A stretch of 64,000 nucleotides of DNA, from contig JAWNZC010000122.1 of assembly GCA_035771165.1 (NCBI GenBank), forward strand, positions 1,045,001 through 1,109,000, written 5' to 3'. The stretch's first letter is position 1, and the number at the start of each line of letters is the position of its first letter. The stretch is from Paragorgia papillata (Eukaryota; Cnidaria; Anthozoa; Scleralcyonacea; Coralliidae). Position numbers and translations under genes: made by a program. Positions 1 through 9,893 of the stretch are shown one piece after another. The notes beneath the pieces were generated by a model. That model had not been told where the DNA came from, ran no database searches, and worked only from the letters and a program-made list of their open reading frames with translations.

Positions 1-2
1 AA

Positions 3-722
3 CCAAAGCGCCCTAGAAGGAGAAGCGTTATATGGTTCAACCCACCCTATAGCGCCAATGTTGCAAGGATCATTGGGCACAAATTTCTTCAAGCCATAGA
101 CGAATGCTTCCCGCAAAGCCATCCCTTGCACAAGATACTAAACCGCAACACGTTGAAGCTAAGTTATAGCTGCATGCCAAACATGCAGAACGTTATCTCA
201 GCCCACAACAAAGCTATAGTCGCGAAACAGCCCCAGACCAACATCACCGATGCAAGCAAAGAATGCAATTGCCGCCAGAAAGTTTCGTGCCCACTCTCTG
301 GTAAATGCCTGACAGAGAGTGTAGTTTATCAAGCGACGGTGACGAGAGAAGATACCGCAGAAGAGAAGACCTATGTCGGACATACGGGGGGCCAATTCAA
401 AACGCGCTTTAATAACCATACTAATTCTTTTAGAAACGTTAAACATAAGCATTCTACCGCACTCAGCAAATACGTTTGGCTTTTAAAGGAATCAGACGTA
501 CAATATTCTATGAAGTGGAAAATCATCAAAAAATGCAAGAGTTATTCGAACAAAACTAAGCAATGCAACCTATGCCTACATGAAAAGTTTATAATTATTT
601 ATTATCCGCAACTCAGCTCCTTGAACTCTAGAAACGAACTATTGTCAGCCTGCAGACACAGGAAAAAACTTCCTGCTTTGCAACCAATAGCTAACCTATG
701 TAATATAATACTATTTCTATGA
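3..722 (+). CDS. Penelope-like retroelement, C-terminal part with GIY-YIG endonuclease (5' truncated by window edge)
   Basis: The frame is open from base 3 to the TGA at 720-722, giving 239 residues of the C-terminal end of a Penelope-like element (PLE) polyprotein. Visible landmarks in order are a WFNPPYS motif near residue 12, SYSCMPN, a Cys-rich stretch (CNCRQKVSCPLSGKC), a degenerate GIY-YIG core (VVYQATV, then TYVG), an Arg in RFNNH, the conserved Glu in CNLCLHEKF, and a CRHRKK tail. In this family the GIY-YIG domain nicks target DNA to prime reverse transcription. The reverse transcriptase itself must lie left of the window. No frame breaks are visible in this part. The hammerhead ribozyme just downstream fits PLE architecture. 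An ATG start is not expected because this is an internal segment. Confidence 0.85.
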   Translation, partial: PKRPRRRSVIWFNPPYSANVARIIGHKFLQAIDECFPQSHPLHKILNRNTLKLSYSCMPNMQNVISAHNKAIVAKQPQTNITDASKECNCRQKVSCPLSGKCLTESVVYQATVTREDTAEEKTYVGHTGGQFKTRFNNHTNSFRNVKHKHSTALSKYVWLLKESDVQYSMKWKIIKKCKSYSNKTKQCNLCLHEKFIIIYYPQLSSLNSRNELLSACRHRKKLPALQPIANLCNIILFL

Positions 723-778
723 CGCCAAACATGTATATATAACATCTCAAGTTTCCTAAGTATAACATCAAACGCGAT

Positions 779-834
779 TTCACCTGATGAGTGTGGTAAG
801 CTTTGCTTGCCATACGAAACAAGTTTGTAGTGAA
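779..834 (+). ncRNA. Type I minimal hammerhead ribozyme in PLE 3' region
   Basis: All conserved parts of a hammerhead are present in order. Stem I 5' strand is TTCAC (779-783), then the core CTGATGA (784-790), a 10-bp stem II with two G-U pairs closed by G-C (791-815), GAAA (816-819), a 3-bp stem III CAA/TTG around a GT loop, then UA at 828-829 as the predicted cleavage site. Stem I 3' strand is GTGAA (830-834). Minimal hammerheads of this shape are known from Penelope-like elements, and this one lies 57 bases after the PLE stop codon. Confidence 0.85.
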
Positions 835-932
835 TAAATGTTTAAATGAAGTGACTCAAGTTTGTCTTCTTTGTTATATCCGCTCTACTTCGGTATTGAG
901 CACTCTACTCATATGATTCTAAACTCGATACT

Positions 933-936
<4 letters not shown>

Positions 937-979
<43 letters not shown>
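937..979. repeat. (TA)n microsatellite
   Basis: About 20 uninterrupted TA units follow the PLE 3' region. TA tracts also follow the other two hammerhead motifs in the window, which suggests a preferred insertion site or tail of these elements. Confidence 0.9.
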
Positions 980-981
<2 letters not shown>

Positions 982-985
982 CTAA

Positions 986-1256
986 AATTCATTAATAATT
1001 CATGAGGAAAACACAAAGAAAAATCATGAGCGTATCGGATCTATATATGTGATATAGACTCGCTCTAAGTTTCTCGCTGGTTTTTAACGGCTGAGATAAG
1101 CTTAATTTTCAAAATTACTACGCCAATGAACGTATGAAGTGATTCTTTTTAGAAGTCATTTAAAAACCTTGCAGTACGGGCTTTATCGGCTCTAAAACAC
1201 TCGGCTATCGCCTCGTGTTTTATATCCGATAAAGCCCTCCTGCGCGGTTTATAAAT
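986..1256. repeat. Dispersed foldback element with ATTAATAATTCATGAGG head
   Basis: This segment begins with ATTAATAATTCATGAGG followed by AAAACACAAAG, contains ACTACGCCAATGAACGTA, and ends in a hairpin (GGGCTTTATCGG ... CCGATAAAGCCC). The same modules recur near 25,985-26,170 (inverted), 32,050, 34,262-34,430 and 54,645. It is non-coding and looks like a MITE family; exact ends are not determined. Confidence 0.6.
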
Positions 1257-1257
1257 A

Positions 1258-1261
<4 letters not shown>

Positions 1262-1294
<33 letters not shown>

Positions 1295-1474
1295 ATAAAG
1301 TATATTTTTACCTTAAAGTCTTCGCTACCAGAGGTTTCACCCTAAACGGGATCATATATGTATATATGTATATATGCATATATGCATATATGCATATATG
1401 CATATATGCATATATGCATGTATGCATATATACATATATACATATACACATATATACATATATATATATATATA
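1262..1474. repeat. TA and ATATGCAT microsatellites
   Basis: A TA run (1262-1290) is followed by an ATATGCAT-type array (about 1352-1474). The array gives long but meaningless open frames on the minus strand. Confidence 0.85.
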
Positions 1475-1531
1475 TGACCGACGATCGCATGTGTATAAGT
1501 AATTGATGAAATTCATTCAGATTGTTCCAAG

Positions 1532-1574
1532 CTACACTGATGAGCTGTTGTACAGTGAAACACCGTGTCTGTAG
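1532..1574 (+). ncRNA. Type I minimal hammerhead ribozyme, second copy
   Basis: Stem I is CTACA (1532-1536) paired perfectly with TGTAG (1570-1574). The core CTGATGA is at 1537-1543. Stem II is CTGT/ACAG with a TGT loop, closed by a G-U pair. GAAA is at 1557-1560. Stem III is CA/TG with a CCG loop, then UC (1568-1569) is the predicted cleavage site. A TA tract follows at 1584, as after the first copy. The sequence differs from the 779-834 ribozyme, so it is probably from another PLE family. Confidence 0.8.
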
Positions 1575-1581
1575 ATTGAAC

Positions 1582-1613
<32 letters not shown>

Positions 1614-1897
1614 TATATTCCAATTATAGCTTTGTATTTTATATCATAGAGATAACAGTTTTATATGTATATCAATCCATAAAAGCTACCACATGTACAA
1701 CACTCATCAGCAAGTGAACTCTGGGGTGTGAGTAATGCATGTACAATGGGACAAATAGCCCAGTAATAGACTGATAGTTTATAACCAGTACGCAGAACCA
1801 TGTCTTACATCCGACTTTAAAATAACTCTCTATTAAAAACCTTTATTAAAATCTTTTGAGCAGTACAGACAGTTAGATACACTTAAGTTTTACTTAC

Positions 1898-2270
1898 TCT
1901 CACAGCTTCTATTACTTCGTCAGGTCCAACTCCTTCATCGTGCCTGCGAATATTCATAGCCTTTAAACGTCTTTTTAAAGTAGACAAACTGAAGGTGGAT
2001 AACATATTTGTTTCTTTAGACAAAATATAAAAATATGCCATGATACGACATGAAAAGCCAACATTTACAGTGTTTATTTAGCTGACCTCCAACTACAAGC
2101 AAACTCTGTCTCAAGGTATCGCAGAATCATCGCGTTCGATTTCATCTTCCCCACCATTTCTTTAATTCGTTCATACATGTCTATAACGTATTATAATTCG
2201 GGTAACAATCTGACTTTTTAATCCACAAAAATATTTTTCTTTGCCGTAGTTTTACTGAATAAAACATACC
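1898..2270 (-). pseudogene. Exon fragments of an integrase-like repetitive gene
   Basis: Three exon-like blocks on the minus strand splice in one consistent frame. Block A ends at 2270 before GTATG and reads ...LADLPEDVSE; its upstream limit is unclear. Block B is 2180-2087, preceded by AG and followed by GT. Block C is 1988-1898, preceded by CAG and followed by GTAAGT. B and C together read ...NAMILRYLETEF, then LSTLKRRLKAMNIRRHDEGV. The LSTLKRRLK helix-turn-helix resembles the N-terminal part of integrase-core proteins repeated in fish and cnidarian genomes. No catalytic exon was found downstream. The gene is partial or decayed, and the assignment is inference from motif resemblance. Confidence 0.4.
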
Positions 2271-2340
2271 TTCAGATACATCTTCTGGTAAGTCCGCCAA
2301 ATTGGTTTGCCTCGCAAAGCATCATGGTCTACGCTCACCG

Positions 2341-2700
2341 AAAAATTTTTTGCGTTTCAACTTTTCACTTTTTGTGTTTTAACTTTTCACTTTTTGTGTT
2401 TTAACTTTTCACTTTTTGTGTTTTAACTTTTCACTTTTCATTTTTAATAAAATACAAAAAGTTGAAAGTTAAAAATAAAAAGTTGAAAGTTAAAAATGAA
2501 AAGTTGAAACGCAAAAATAAAAAGTTGAAATGCAAAAATAAAAAGTTGAAAGTTAAAAATGAAAAGTTGAAACGCAAAAATAAAAAGTTGAAACGACAAA
2601 ATAAAAAGTTGAAACATAAAAATAAAAAGTTGAAACGCAAAAACAAAAAGTTGAAACGACAAAAGTGAAAAGTTAAAACATAAAAATAAAAAGTTGTTGT
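2341..2700. repeat. Mirrored minisatellite (AAAAGTTGAAAN...)
   Basis: The left part is an 18-mer-like array reading CTTTTTGTGTTTTAACTTTT. From about 2455 the complementary motif AAAAAGTTGAAA repeats with small variants. The two halves could fold into a long imperfect hairpin. Open frames on both strands are by-products of the repeat. Confidence 0.8.
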
Positions 2701-3113
2701 GAGCCTCCTGGGCTTCCATAGATCATAGCTAGATCTATAATAACCAGATTCCTTGTTGTCAAAACATAATCCCTTCCTAATCTTGTCGATCTTTGTATTG
2801 AATGTGTAGGTTATATTCATAATTGTCGTTGAATCGTTGTGTTATTTTGACGGCATTTTTACAAATTATTGATTATGTATGTGGCGTTAACTCTGTAACT
2901 GAAACGATATTGCTAAAACCATGGAACCATGGTTGTTGCCATGTACTTTTTCTGAACTCCACTGAAGTCGGCAGTCAACACAATGAATTTATTAAACATA
3001 ATGTATACTGTCACTGCCTATAAGTGTCCGATAGCCTCAAATAAAGAGTTAGTATTCAGTAGTAGCCTGGTAATAAGATTCGCAAGTTTTCAACCTATTG
3101 TTTCAATACTTAT
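2701..3113. other. No supported gene
   Basis: Only short open frames without recognisable domains are present. No RNA gene is apparent. Confidence 0.5.
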
Positions 3114-3216
3114 ATAAGTACTGTATGACAAAATGTTTTATAATGAAATCACTTGAATCGTCAAATTGACGATTCAAGTGATTTCATTATAAAACATTTT
3201 GTCATACAGTACTTAT
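3114..3216. repeat. Near-perfect palindrome, 51-bp arms
   Basis: The arms run from ATAAGTACT at 3114 to AGTACTTAT ending at 3216, with a single central base at 3165. The arms look essentially identical, so this is a young foldback element or an inverted duplication. Confidence 0.9.
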
Positions 3217-3239
3217 TTATTCAGTGATGATTATTGTGT

Positions 3240-3617
3240 TAGGGATGAAGGGCTTGCGAACCTGTCGACATGTCGACATCGTAGTGAACACTTCGAACCT
3301 GTCGACGTCGACGTCGTAGTGAACATCTTCGAACCTGTCGACGTGTCGACATCGTAGTGAACACTTCGAACCTGTCGACGTCGACGTCGTAGTGAACATC
3401 TTCGAACCTGTGGACGTGTCGACATCGTAGTGAACATCTTCGAACCTGTCGACGTGTCGACATCGTAGTGAACATCTTCGAACCTGTCGACGTGTCGACA
3501 TCGTAGTGAACATCTTCGAACCTGTCGACGTGTCGACATCGTAGTGAACACTTCGAACCTGTCGACGTGTCGACATCGTAGTGAACATCTTCGAACCTGT
3601 CGACGTGTCGACATACT
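3240..3617. repeat. GTCGAC-rich minisatellite, 36-38 bp unit
   Basis: About ten units of GAACCTGTCGACGTGTCGAC plus ATCGTAGTGAACATCTT repeat head to tail, with variants that have lost one of the GTCGAC or CAT modules. All minus-strand frames stay open, which yields spurious proteins of 120-140 aa. Confidence 0.9.
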
Positions 3618-4720
3618 AGCCCGATCAACGTAAGTCGTTTATACATTCGACACACTACACCTATATAAGCTTACACCTTATACATTATCGTCTCACTTGT
3701 GACGTAGCTGGTGATGTCTTACACGGCACATAAGCCGATGATCTTGTTTGTCTGTGATTTTGAAGAGTTGCTTGGATGTTTTTATTCAGAATGTTGATAT
3801 ATATATAGAAGAGACTTATGCCTTTATTAAATATACAGTGCATGATTCCGATACAATAACAAAGGGGAAAGGTTTAAATTCAGCCCAGTGTCATTACCAC
3901 TTATATAAACTTAACTTTCCGTTTGCATGCGCGTTCTTAACAACAACAGGAAATGCGTAACTTTATTGATCATTCGAGAAATTTCTGGTTCTCACCGAAG
4001 GAAGTAATGGCCTAAACAGAACGCTGGCTACGAATGAAGCGTTGCCGGACGGACTCCCAATGCCATTATATGCCGTAAAGTCCAAGACCTGTTTAAGTAA
4101 GTAAAGGAGCGATTTCACATATATGAAACCTTGAAACGTCAGCAAAACAACCAGCAAAAACAACACCGCATTATAGCTAATTAACCAAAAGCGGTCGATG
4201 ACTGATAAAGTAATTAAATGGGTATCTTAAACTCAAATTTAATGCCTAACCGGATATGCATCGAAATTATATATAAATCTAAAAAAACAAACATTTAACG
4301 TTCTTCCGTGCAATGCATGGTATTTTCGCAATTCGCTTGCGCGTTTTTCGCGAAACCACGTTTTATCCCCTCCGTCATGTATTTAGATCACCGGAATTTT
4401 AATCGTGTTAGAACTACGAACAGTGCCATATTAAATGCGTGTTGTTAAAACCCTCTGATTCATGCCACAATGAGAACAGTACTGTGCTTTCTAATCTAGA
4501 ATCTCGTAAATTCGTAATATTGTTTGAGTCGTTAGCGATGTTTTATATTCAGTAGATATAGACAAACTTTAAATTTTGAAAAACAGCTTGCCTTCGATTA
4601 ACACTATGTAACGCGTATTAAACCTTGATTTCTTCCGACATTTTAAATTCTCTTTCTCTTTCGTTTTATATCTACAGGGTTTTATATCTAATATCATTTT
4701 ATTTTATGTTCCCCCGTTAT
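3618..4720. other. No supported gene
   Basis: AT-rich sequence with short frames only. No domain, tRNA or clear repeat was seen. Confidence 0.5.
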
Positions 4721-4724
4721 TTTG

Positions 4725-4960
4725 CCCATCCGCGTTTTATCCCCCATCCGCCTTTTCTCAACCGCGTTTTATCCCCCATCCGCCTTTTCTCATCCGCGTT
4801 TTATCCTCTATCCGCCTTTTCTCATCCGCGTTTTATCCTCTATCCGCCTTTTCTCATCCGCGTTTTATCCTCTATCCGCCTTTTCTCATCCGCGTTTTAT
4901 CCGCCATCCGCCATCCGCATCCGCTGTCCCCCATCCGCATCCACGTTTTATCCCTACCCG
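4725..4960. repeat. 32-bp minisatellite (CATCCGCGTTTTATCC...)
   Basis: Head-to-tail copies of a 32-bp unit (CATCCGCGTTTTATCC, then TCTATCCGCCTTTTCT) decay into CATCCGC trinucleotide-like variants at the right end. The array has replaced the sequence that should follow gag in the adjacent retroelement. Confidence 0.9.
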
Positions 4961-5786
4961 GCTTGCTGTCAAGCGTTGGTTGCGGTCTTGAGAAGAACTT
5001 GTTTGTGTTTTGATTGCTTTTGCAAACCTTTGCAAAATGATTCATCTTGTGGCAACTTGAACACTCTAATTTCCCTTGGGCTGGGCATCGATTGTTCTTG
5101 TGAGGATAATCAAATCCGCAATAGTAGCATTTACGGCTCACAGTGTCTCGTTGAGAAGACTGTTGTTTTTGCGGTCGAATGGCGTTCAGACTGTTGTCGA
5201 TTTCACTTGGAGGTTTTGTGCGAAGATCGACGGACGCAAGCGATTTTTCGATTCCTTTCGCTTGCGTTTCACTTATTTCGATAGAACGGCCTTCCGTCAG
5301 GAGTGTGGTTAAGGTTAGTGACGAATCGCGAAGTGCTTTTCGTCGAAGACGGGTAGATGTGCAGCTTTGGATTATCTGTGTTTTGATTTCACGATCAACG
5401 TCGCCGAACTCACAGCTGGAGGCTAGTTTCCGAAGGCGTGTGTGATATTGATCCAGTGTTTCCTCGGTAGTTTGTCGGGCTTGACGGAATACATAGATTT
5501 CGTACTCGAGGTTCCTTTTAGGCATAAAATACTCTGACAATTTCTCGACGGCTGTTTTAAAATCGTCGTCATCTCCAGTATTGGATAAGGTTTCAAATAT
5601 TTCCTCTACTTGTGGACCAGCTTGATAGAGCAGTAGAGCTCGTTTCTGTGTTGCGTTTGTGATGTTTCCCGCTCGGAGATAAGTGTTGAATCGCTTGAGC
5701 CATTGTTTCCATCGAGTGGCTAAACTGCTTGGATCCGCATGTGGATCGAACTGTGGCGTTGGTATGAGGTCTAACTTTGTAGCCAT
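4950..5786 (-). CDS. Ty3/gypsy-type LTR retrotransposon Gag (pol missing)
   Basis: The ATG at 5786-5784 opens a protein starting MATKLDLIPTPQFDP. It has a typical capsid region (WKQWLKRFNTYLRA, FETLSNTGDDDDFKTAVEKL, then FRQARQTTEETLDQYHTRLR). Two zinc knuckles follow: CYYCGFDYPHKNNRC (CX2CX5HX4C) and CSSCHKMNHFAKVC (CX2CX4HX4C). The frame runs into the minisatellite at about 4960, and no protease, reverse transcriptase or integrase follows, so the element is truncated. Upstream on the same strand, TTTGGCGACGAGG resembles the leader just after a gypsy 5' LTR. The 3' boundary is approximate. Confidence 0.8.
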
Positions 5787-5862
5787 CGCGTGGGAGTATA
5801 TCGATATCCTCGTCGCCAAATATAATATCTTTATTTAGACTCAAACACAACGAAAACTACTA

Positions 5863-6206
5863 CACACGTAAAAATCTCACAGCTTGTCAACAGGATGTGT
5901 TCGCAACAGGTCCGTAGCAAGGCTGTTAACAGGTTGTAACAATGCTGTTCATTCAAGAAGCTGCTACAACCTTGTTAGCATCAACCTGTTAACAACTTGT
6001 TGAGTGCAGAGCGGTAACAGGTTGTTGGAACAACTTGTCATCAGCCTGTTGGAGTCATCAGCCTTGTTACAAGTTGTCAACAACCTGTTACAGACATGTT
6101 AACAGACTGGGACAGCCAGTGCGAACACATAACGGCGACAGCCTGTTGAACAGCCTTGTAACAACTTGCTTGCAGGTCTGTAACAGCTTGCGCGTTTTTA
6201 CGTGTG
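5863..6206. mobile_element. TA-target MITE with CACACGTAAAAA inverted repeats
   Basis: The ends CACACGTAAAAA (5863) and TTTTTACGTGTG (6206) are inverted repeats flanked by TA on both sides (5861-5862 and 6207-6208). The interior is filled with CAACCTGTTAACA-like short palindromic repeats and has no coding capacity. The TA duplication suggests a Tc1/mariner-type transposase as the mobilising enzyme. Confidence 0.8.
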
Positions 6207-6210
6207 TATG

Positions 6211-7557
6211 TAGACTTGCTCCAAGTCTGCCTCTTGTTGTTTCGAGACAGGCGGCCATGGGAAGATTGTTGTTTCGAGACAGGCGGCCATGGGAAGAAAA
6301 CCCGCGAGCGGAAAACCCGCGGGTGGAGGAAAAAGGGAGAGAGGGAGAGGCAGACTTGTTTCCCTTGCAGCGCGCCAAATTCACCGGTTGAGTTTTCAAC
6401 CGGAGGCGTGGCCTATTGCTCATTTGGAAATAATCGATTATCAGGTGACATCACGTGAAGGTCAGTGTGAACTACACCGAGTAACACAGAGTGATCAAGC
6501 CCGAAAATGAGATCAATAAAGGATGCTATTATTTACGGAGCCAATAAATGTGGTTATAGAACGATAAGAGATCAGCAGAGGCAAGTTGCCGAGGCATATC
6601 TTTCCGGACGCGATGTATTTATGTCTGCCCCTACGGGATCTGGTAAAAGCTTTACCTTTGAAATTGCCCCTTACGCCTTCGATTTCATGTCAAGCGAATC
6701 AAACACAGTGGAAGAAGCCCGTTCGGTCTGTCTTGTGTGATAGTTCCACTTATCGCGTTGATGAATGATCAAGTGGCTACCCTAACTTCGCGAGGACTAT
6801 CGGACTATCTGGAGGTTTGAAAAGCAAGCGAACGAAAAAGCTGTTAAATAACTTGAAACAAAACCCGTGGAAATCCGTCTCGAAACAAATCCGTCTCGTA
6901 ATCATCAGTCTCCAAACAATAAAGACGACGTTGAATTAACTAAAAGCAAGTCGCGCAAGAATTTATACGACTCTCTCCTCGTTTGATCAAGGCTTTTAGT
7001 TCGCAAAGAATATTATTATAATCAATGGCTATTATGCCTCGTACACAAAAAAGCGCAAAAATATAAGCGGCCGAATTTTGTCTTGTATAACAGATAATTT
7101 CTGTCAAAAGCAATGTTCTGTCAAGTTCTACTCCGATTACAATCTCTAAACTTAAACAAGCTTTAGTTTTTAGGGACGATGGACCAAACAGCTTCCTTCG
7201 AACGTCGGCTTTCACTACTGATGCACAGCACTCGAGCAGCACTGAACACAAACCTTATTCTTGGAACTTGGCGAAATATCTAGGCGAGAATGAACTTTCG
7301 TCGGGGTACTTTCTTCGTCCTCCATGCAAGCACGTGAAAACACAGTGAAATCGACACCGTACATCACTGATCTCTGCCGCACACTTGTCAATCAATTTTC
7401 GCGCCGAATATATAATATGATTCGAACTTCTTCAAGGGAAACAAGTCTGCCTCTCCCTCCCTCCCTTTTTCCTCCGCCCGCGGGTTTTCCGCTCGCGGGT
7501 TTTCTTCCCATGGCCGCCTGTCTCGAAACAACAAGAGGCAGACTTGGAGCAAGTCTA
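6211..7557. mobile_element. Pack-MULE-like element with captured helicase fragment
   Basis: About 125-bp terminal inverted repeats start TAGACTTGCTCCAAGTCTGC and end in its complement. They are flanked by an exact 9-bp direct repeat GTGTGTATG (6202-6210 and 7558-7566). The left arm has an internal 32-bp duplication. Long inverted repeats, a 9-bp target duplication and a foreign gene fragment inside match the known Pack-MULE pattern. No transposase is present, so the element is non-autonomous. Confidence 0.75.
6507..6830 (+). pseudogene. RecQ-type helicase N-terminal fragment
   Basis: From the ATG at 6507 the frame reads a typical RecQ-like start. It includes GYRTIRDQQRQVAEAYLSGR, then a Walker A in SAPTGSGKSFTFEIAP. 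The frame stops at 6740, but the next frame continues with VIVPLIALMNDQVATLTSRG, the expected motif Ia region, so a single frameshift lies near 6735. No DEAH box or later motif follows before the right inverted repeat. It sits inside the Pack-MULE-like element and is best read as a captured, dead helicase fragment. Confidence 0.7.
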
Positions 7558-7689
7558 GTGTGTATGCTATCAATCCATGATGTTTACACTCCTAGTCTAT
7601 GATTACGTCATCATCACAACAATGACTTTTGTTGAGCTTCCAAACCATGTTTCTATTAACTATGAATAAATAAAGCCGCGATGCAAATT

Positions 7690-7802
7690 AGTTATCTTTA
7701 TTTAGACTCAAACACAACGAAAACTACTATGCTATCAATCCATGATGTTTACACTCCTAGTCTATGATTACGTCATCATCACAACAATGACTTTTGTTGA
7801 GG
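7690..7802 (-). repeat. Second LTR-segment copy preserving the empty insertion site
   Basis: The sequence reads ...GAAAACTACTATGCTATCAA... without interruption. The interrupted copy carries the MITE at exactly this TA. It therefore serves as an internal reference for the pre-insertion state. Confidence 0.85.
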
Positions 7803-7859
7803 TTCCATCTTGAATGTTTTTACCTCGTCAAATGACTCAAATCTCCATGGAAACAATGT

Positions 7860-8045
7860 TGATGAACTCGTTTTCCGTCAAATGTTGGACGATGTTGGAT
7901 GAAAAGTTTGAACGGAATCAAACTTGATCCAACAATGTCCAACATATCATGCAACATTATCCAACATGGTGTTCAAACGAATCCAACATGTTGCATTCAA
8001 CATTGTTGGATGATGTTGGATCAACATGTTGGATCCGTTTAAACA
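7860..8045. repeat. CCAACATGTTGG-rich repetitive block
   Basis: Many overlapping copies of ATGTTGGA and TCCAACAT, with outer ends GTTTGAACGGAATC and GATCCGTTTAAAC, give a self-complementary block. It resembles a MITE interior; no coding potential. Confidence 0.6.
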
Positions 8046-9760
8046 GGCCTTTATACTTCCGTTAAAGATTTTTTTGAAACATAAAACTTTTCTGTCCGCA
8101 GAGGTACAGAGGTACTTACCAGCTCTGGTAGTTATTATAGCTATTTGTTCTGCTAACAGACTAACGCCAAGGTAACTAACCTACTTAGTTCAAGATCACA
8201 GAGAGTTTCAAGCTCGCTGTCGTTAACGCCAGACGATTTTGTTCCCTTTCGTGGGGAAAACCCTGGGCAGGGGCATTTTGCATGAAACACAGCCATAAAA
8301 CAATATATATGTATATGAGTAGATAGACGAATGATATCCCCCAATTTCACGTGATCAAATATGGAATAATCCTGCCCAGTTGCAACAGAAAATATCCAAG
8401 TACTCATCTCCAATGCTGCCATTTTGTTTTGGTCGCCATTTTGTCCAGATCTTGCAATCTCGTGCACAGAGGCCGCGATCTTTTTGGTAAGCACAAAAAA
8501 TTGAGACCTTGGAAGTACTTCGTGTTAGGTTCACATATAGTTGCGTACATATATGACATATATACTAGTGATTTAATACAAGATGTTATGTAGGGTGGTG
8601 ATGAGGCTTGCAAAGAGTTTAGTTTCACGGTGTAGCAAAACACGAGCGCCTGGTACGAGGAGCAAAGACTTCGCTTTTCCCTCACTTCTCGTGCCCTGCT
8701 AACCTCATCATCCTCGCCCCCGCGTTAATTTGCTCAGCGGCTGGGTTTCCCTTGAATATTAACAGAAGCCTTGTGAATGAGAGTCATGAGAGTTATGAGC
8801 CATTTCGGAATTGTATATGCCATATAAAAGAATATTTTAAAGCAGTGGAGGTTGTTCACTGATCTCTATATAACTGGATTGCTCATCCTTTATGGTCAGC
8901 AGTAAACATTTTGAAGCCACTGGCGACCATATTGGTACTCCAGGTCCAGTGTACCTTGTGGGTTTAAGGGTATTAAAAGAGTTTACCGGGGAAGCCGGAA
9001 AACGGGAAAAGCCGTAAAACAATTCTCAGATGGAAATTTACTGTTACTATCGAAAAACAGAAGGAAAATAGAAGCAAATACAGTCCGAAATTGTCAACTA
9101 CATACTTCAAGGCTTTGTAAAGACTTATGCTGTACTACCAAAGGTATATAGATAGTTTTATAATGAAGTTATTGACTGATTTCGTTGGCTTTTTACGAGT
9201 TTTGTGATATATGCAAGTTTATCGATTAACGGGCAGAGTAAAAAACTACGAAATAACACGTTTTACTGCTTAATAATACAAACAAATGCAAAGACTAAGC
9301 TAAACCTTTTACAGTGTTCTTTGTCATACAAATGGCGGAAATATATTTAATGTGGTTTTTTCGTCTCTCAGTTTTGTGCTACGAAAACATTTTTGCTCCG
9401 TGGCGGCCATCTTGGTACTCCAAATTCGTCATCTCCGCTGCCAGGCTTCATTTTTGGAATCGGGTGAGCAATCCAGTTATAGAAATCAGTGGGGTCGTTG
9501 CATGAATGTGACAGAGGTCTATATAACACTTGTAACTTACGGTCATTTTCTAAAAACTCGCTTGAATATTTCCAACCATTCGAGTCTTAATACTTCTTCT
9601 TGAACCAATGGATTTTTTAAAGCAAAGTCGCAAAAGATTGTAAACTACCGACCGGCAATTATCACCTTTTACTTCGCTATATCTAAAACGTACACTGCCT
9701 ACGTGTAGCACTCACATAATGATTTGTTTTGTTTAATTTTGTAAAGACTATAGTTTGCAT
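8046..9760. other. No supported gene; short inverted repeats
   Basis: A segment near 8866-8900 (ATATAACTGGATTGCTCATC) recurs inverted at 9462-9492, perhaps the ends of a decayed element. No protein domain was recognised. Confidence 0.4.
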
Positions 9761-9893
9761 AAGATCGTTTCGACTATATGTTCCAATTGCCCAAATCTCT
9801 CCAATCAGACTAGAGATATCCGTTGAATCGCTCAATCTGATTGGATGGATTTAGGCGATTGGCACGATGGGGGAATCCAGACGATCTTATATT
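9761..9893. repeat. Imperfect foldback element
   Basis: Arms CATAAGATCGT...CCAATTGCCCAAATCTCTCC and GGATGGATTTAGGCGATTGG...ACGATCTTAT pair across a short loop. Confidence 0.65.

Larger units (their letters stand above)
5822..7640 (-). mobile_element. LTR remnant of the gypsy element, split by nested insertions
   Basis: The bases 5822-5862 (ending ACGAAAACTACTA) and those from about 7565 to 7640 (TGCTATCAATCCATGATG...) are contiguous in a second copy at 7690-7802. The intervening 1.7 kb is therefore inserted DNA. In the minus orientation the segment carries AATAAA near its end and abuts the gag leader, as an LTR would. True LTR ends were not established. Confidence 0.65.

Noticed and set aside
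2431..2820. Long open frames on both strands over the AAAGTTGAAA array
   Set aside because: Artefact of a simple repeat; overlapping frames on both strands and no domain.
3240..3617. CRISPR-like array
   Set aside because: Repeats are contiguous without unique spacers, and the genome is eukaryotic.
3217..3655. Three overlapping 120-140 aa minus-strand frames rich in repeated peptides
   Set aside because: They are the three frames of one minisatellite whose unit lacks stops.
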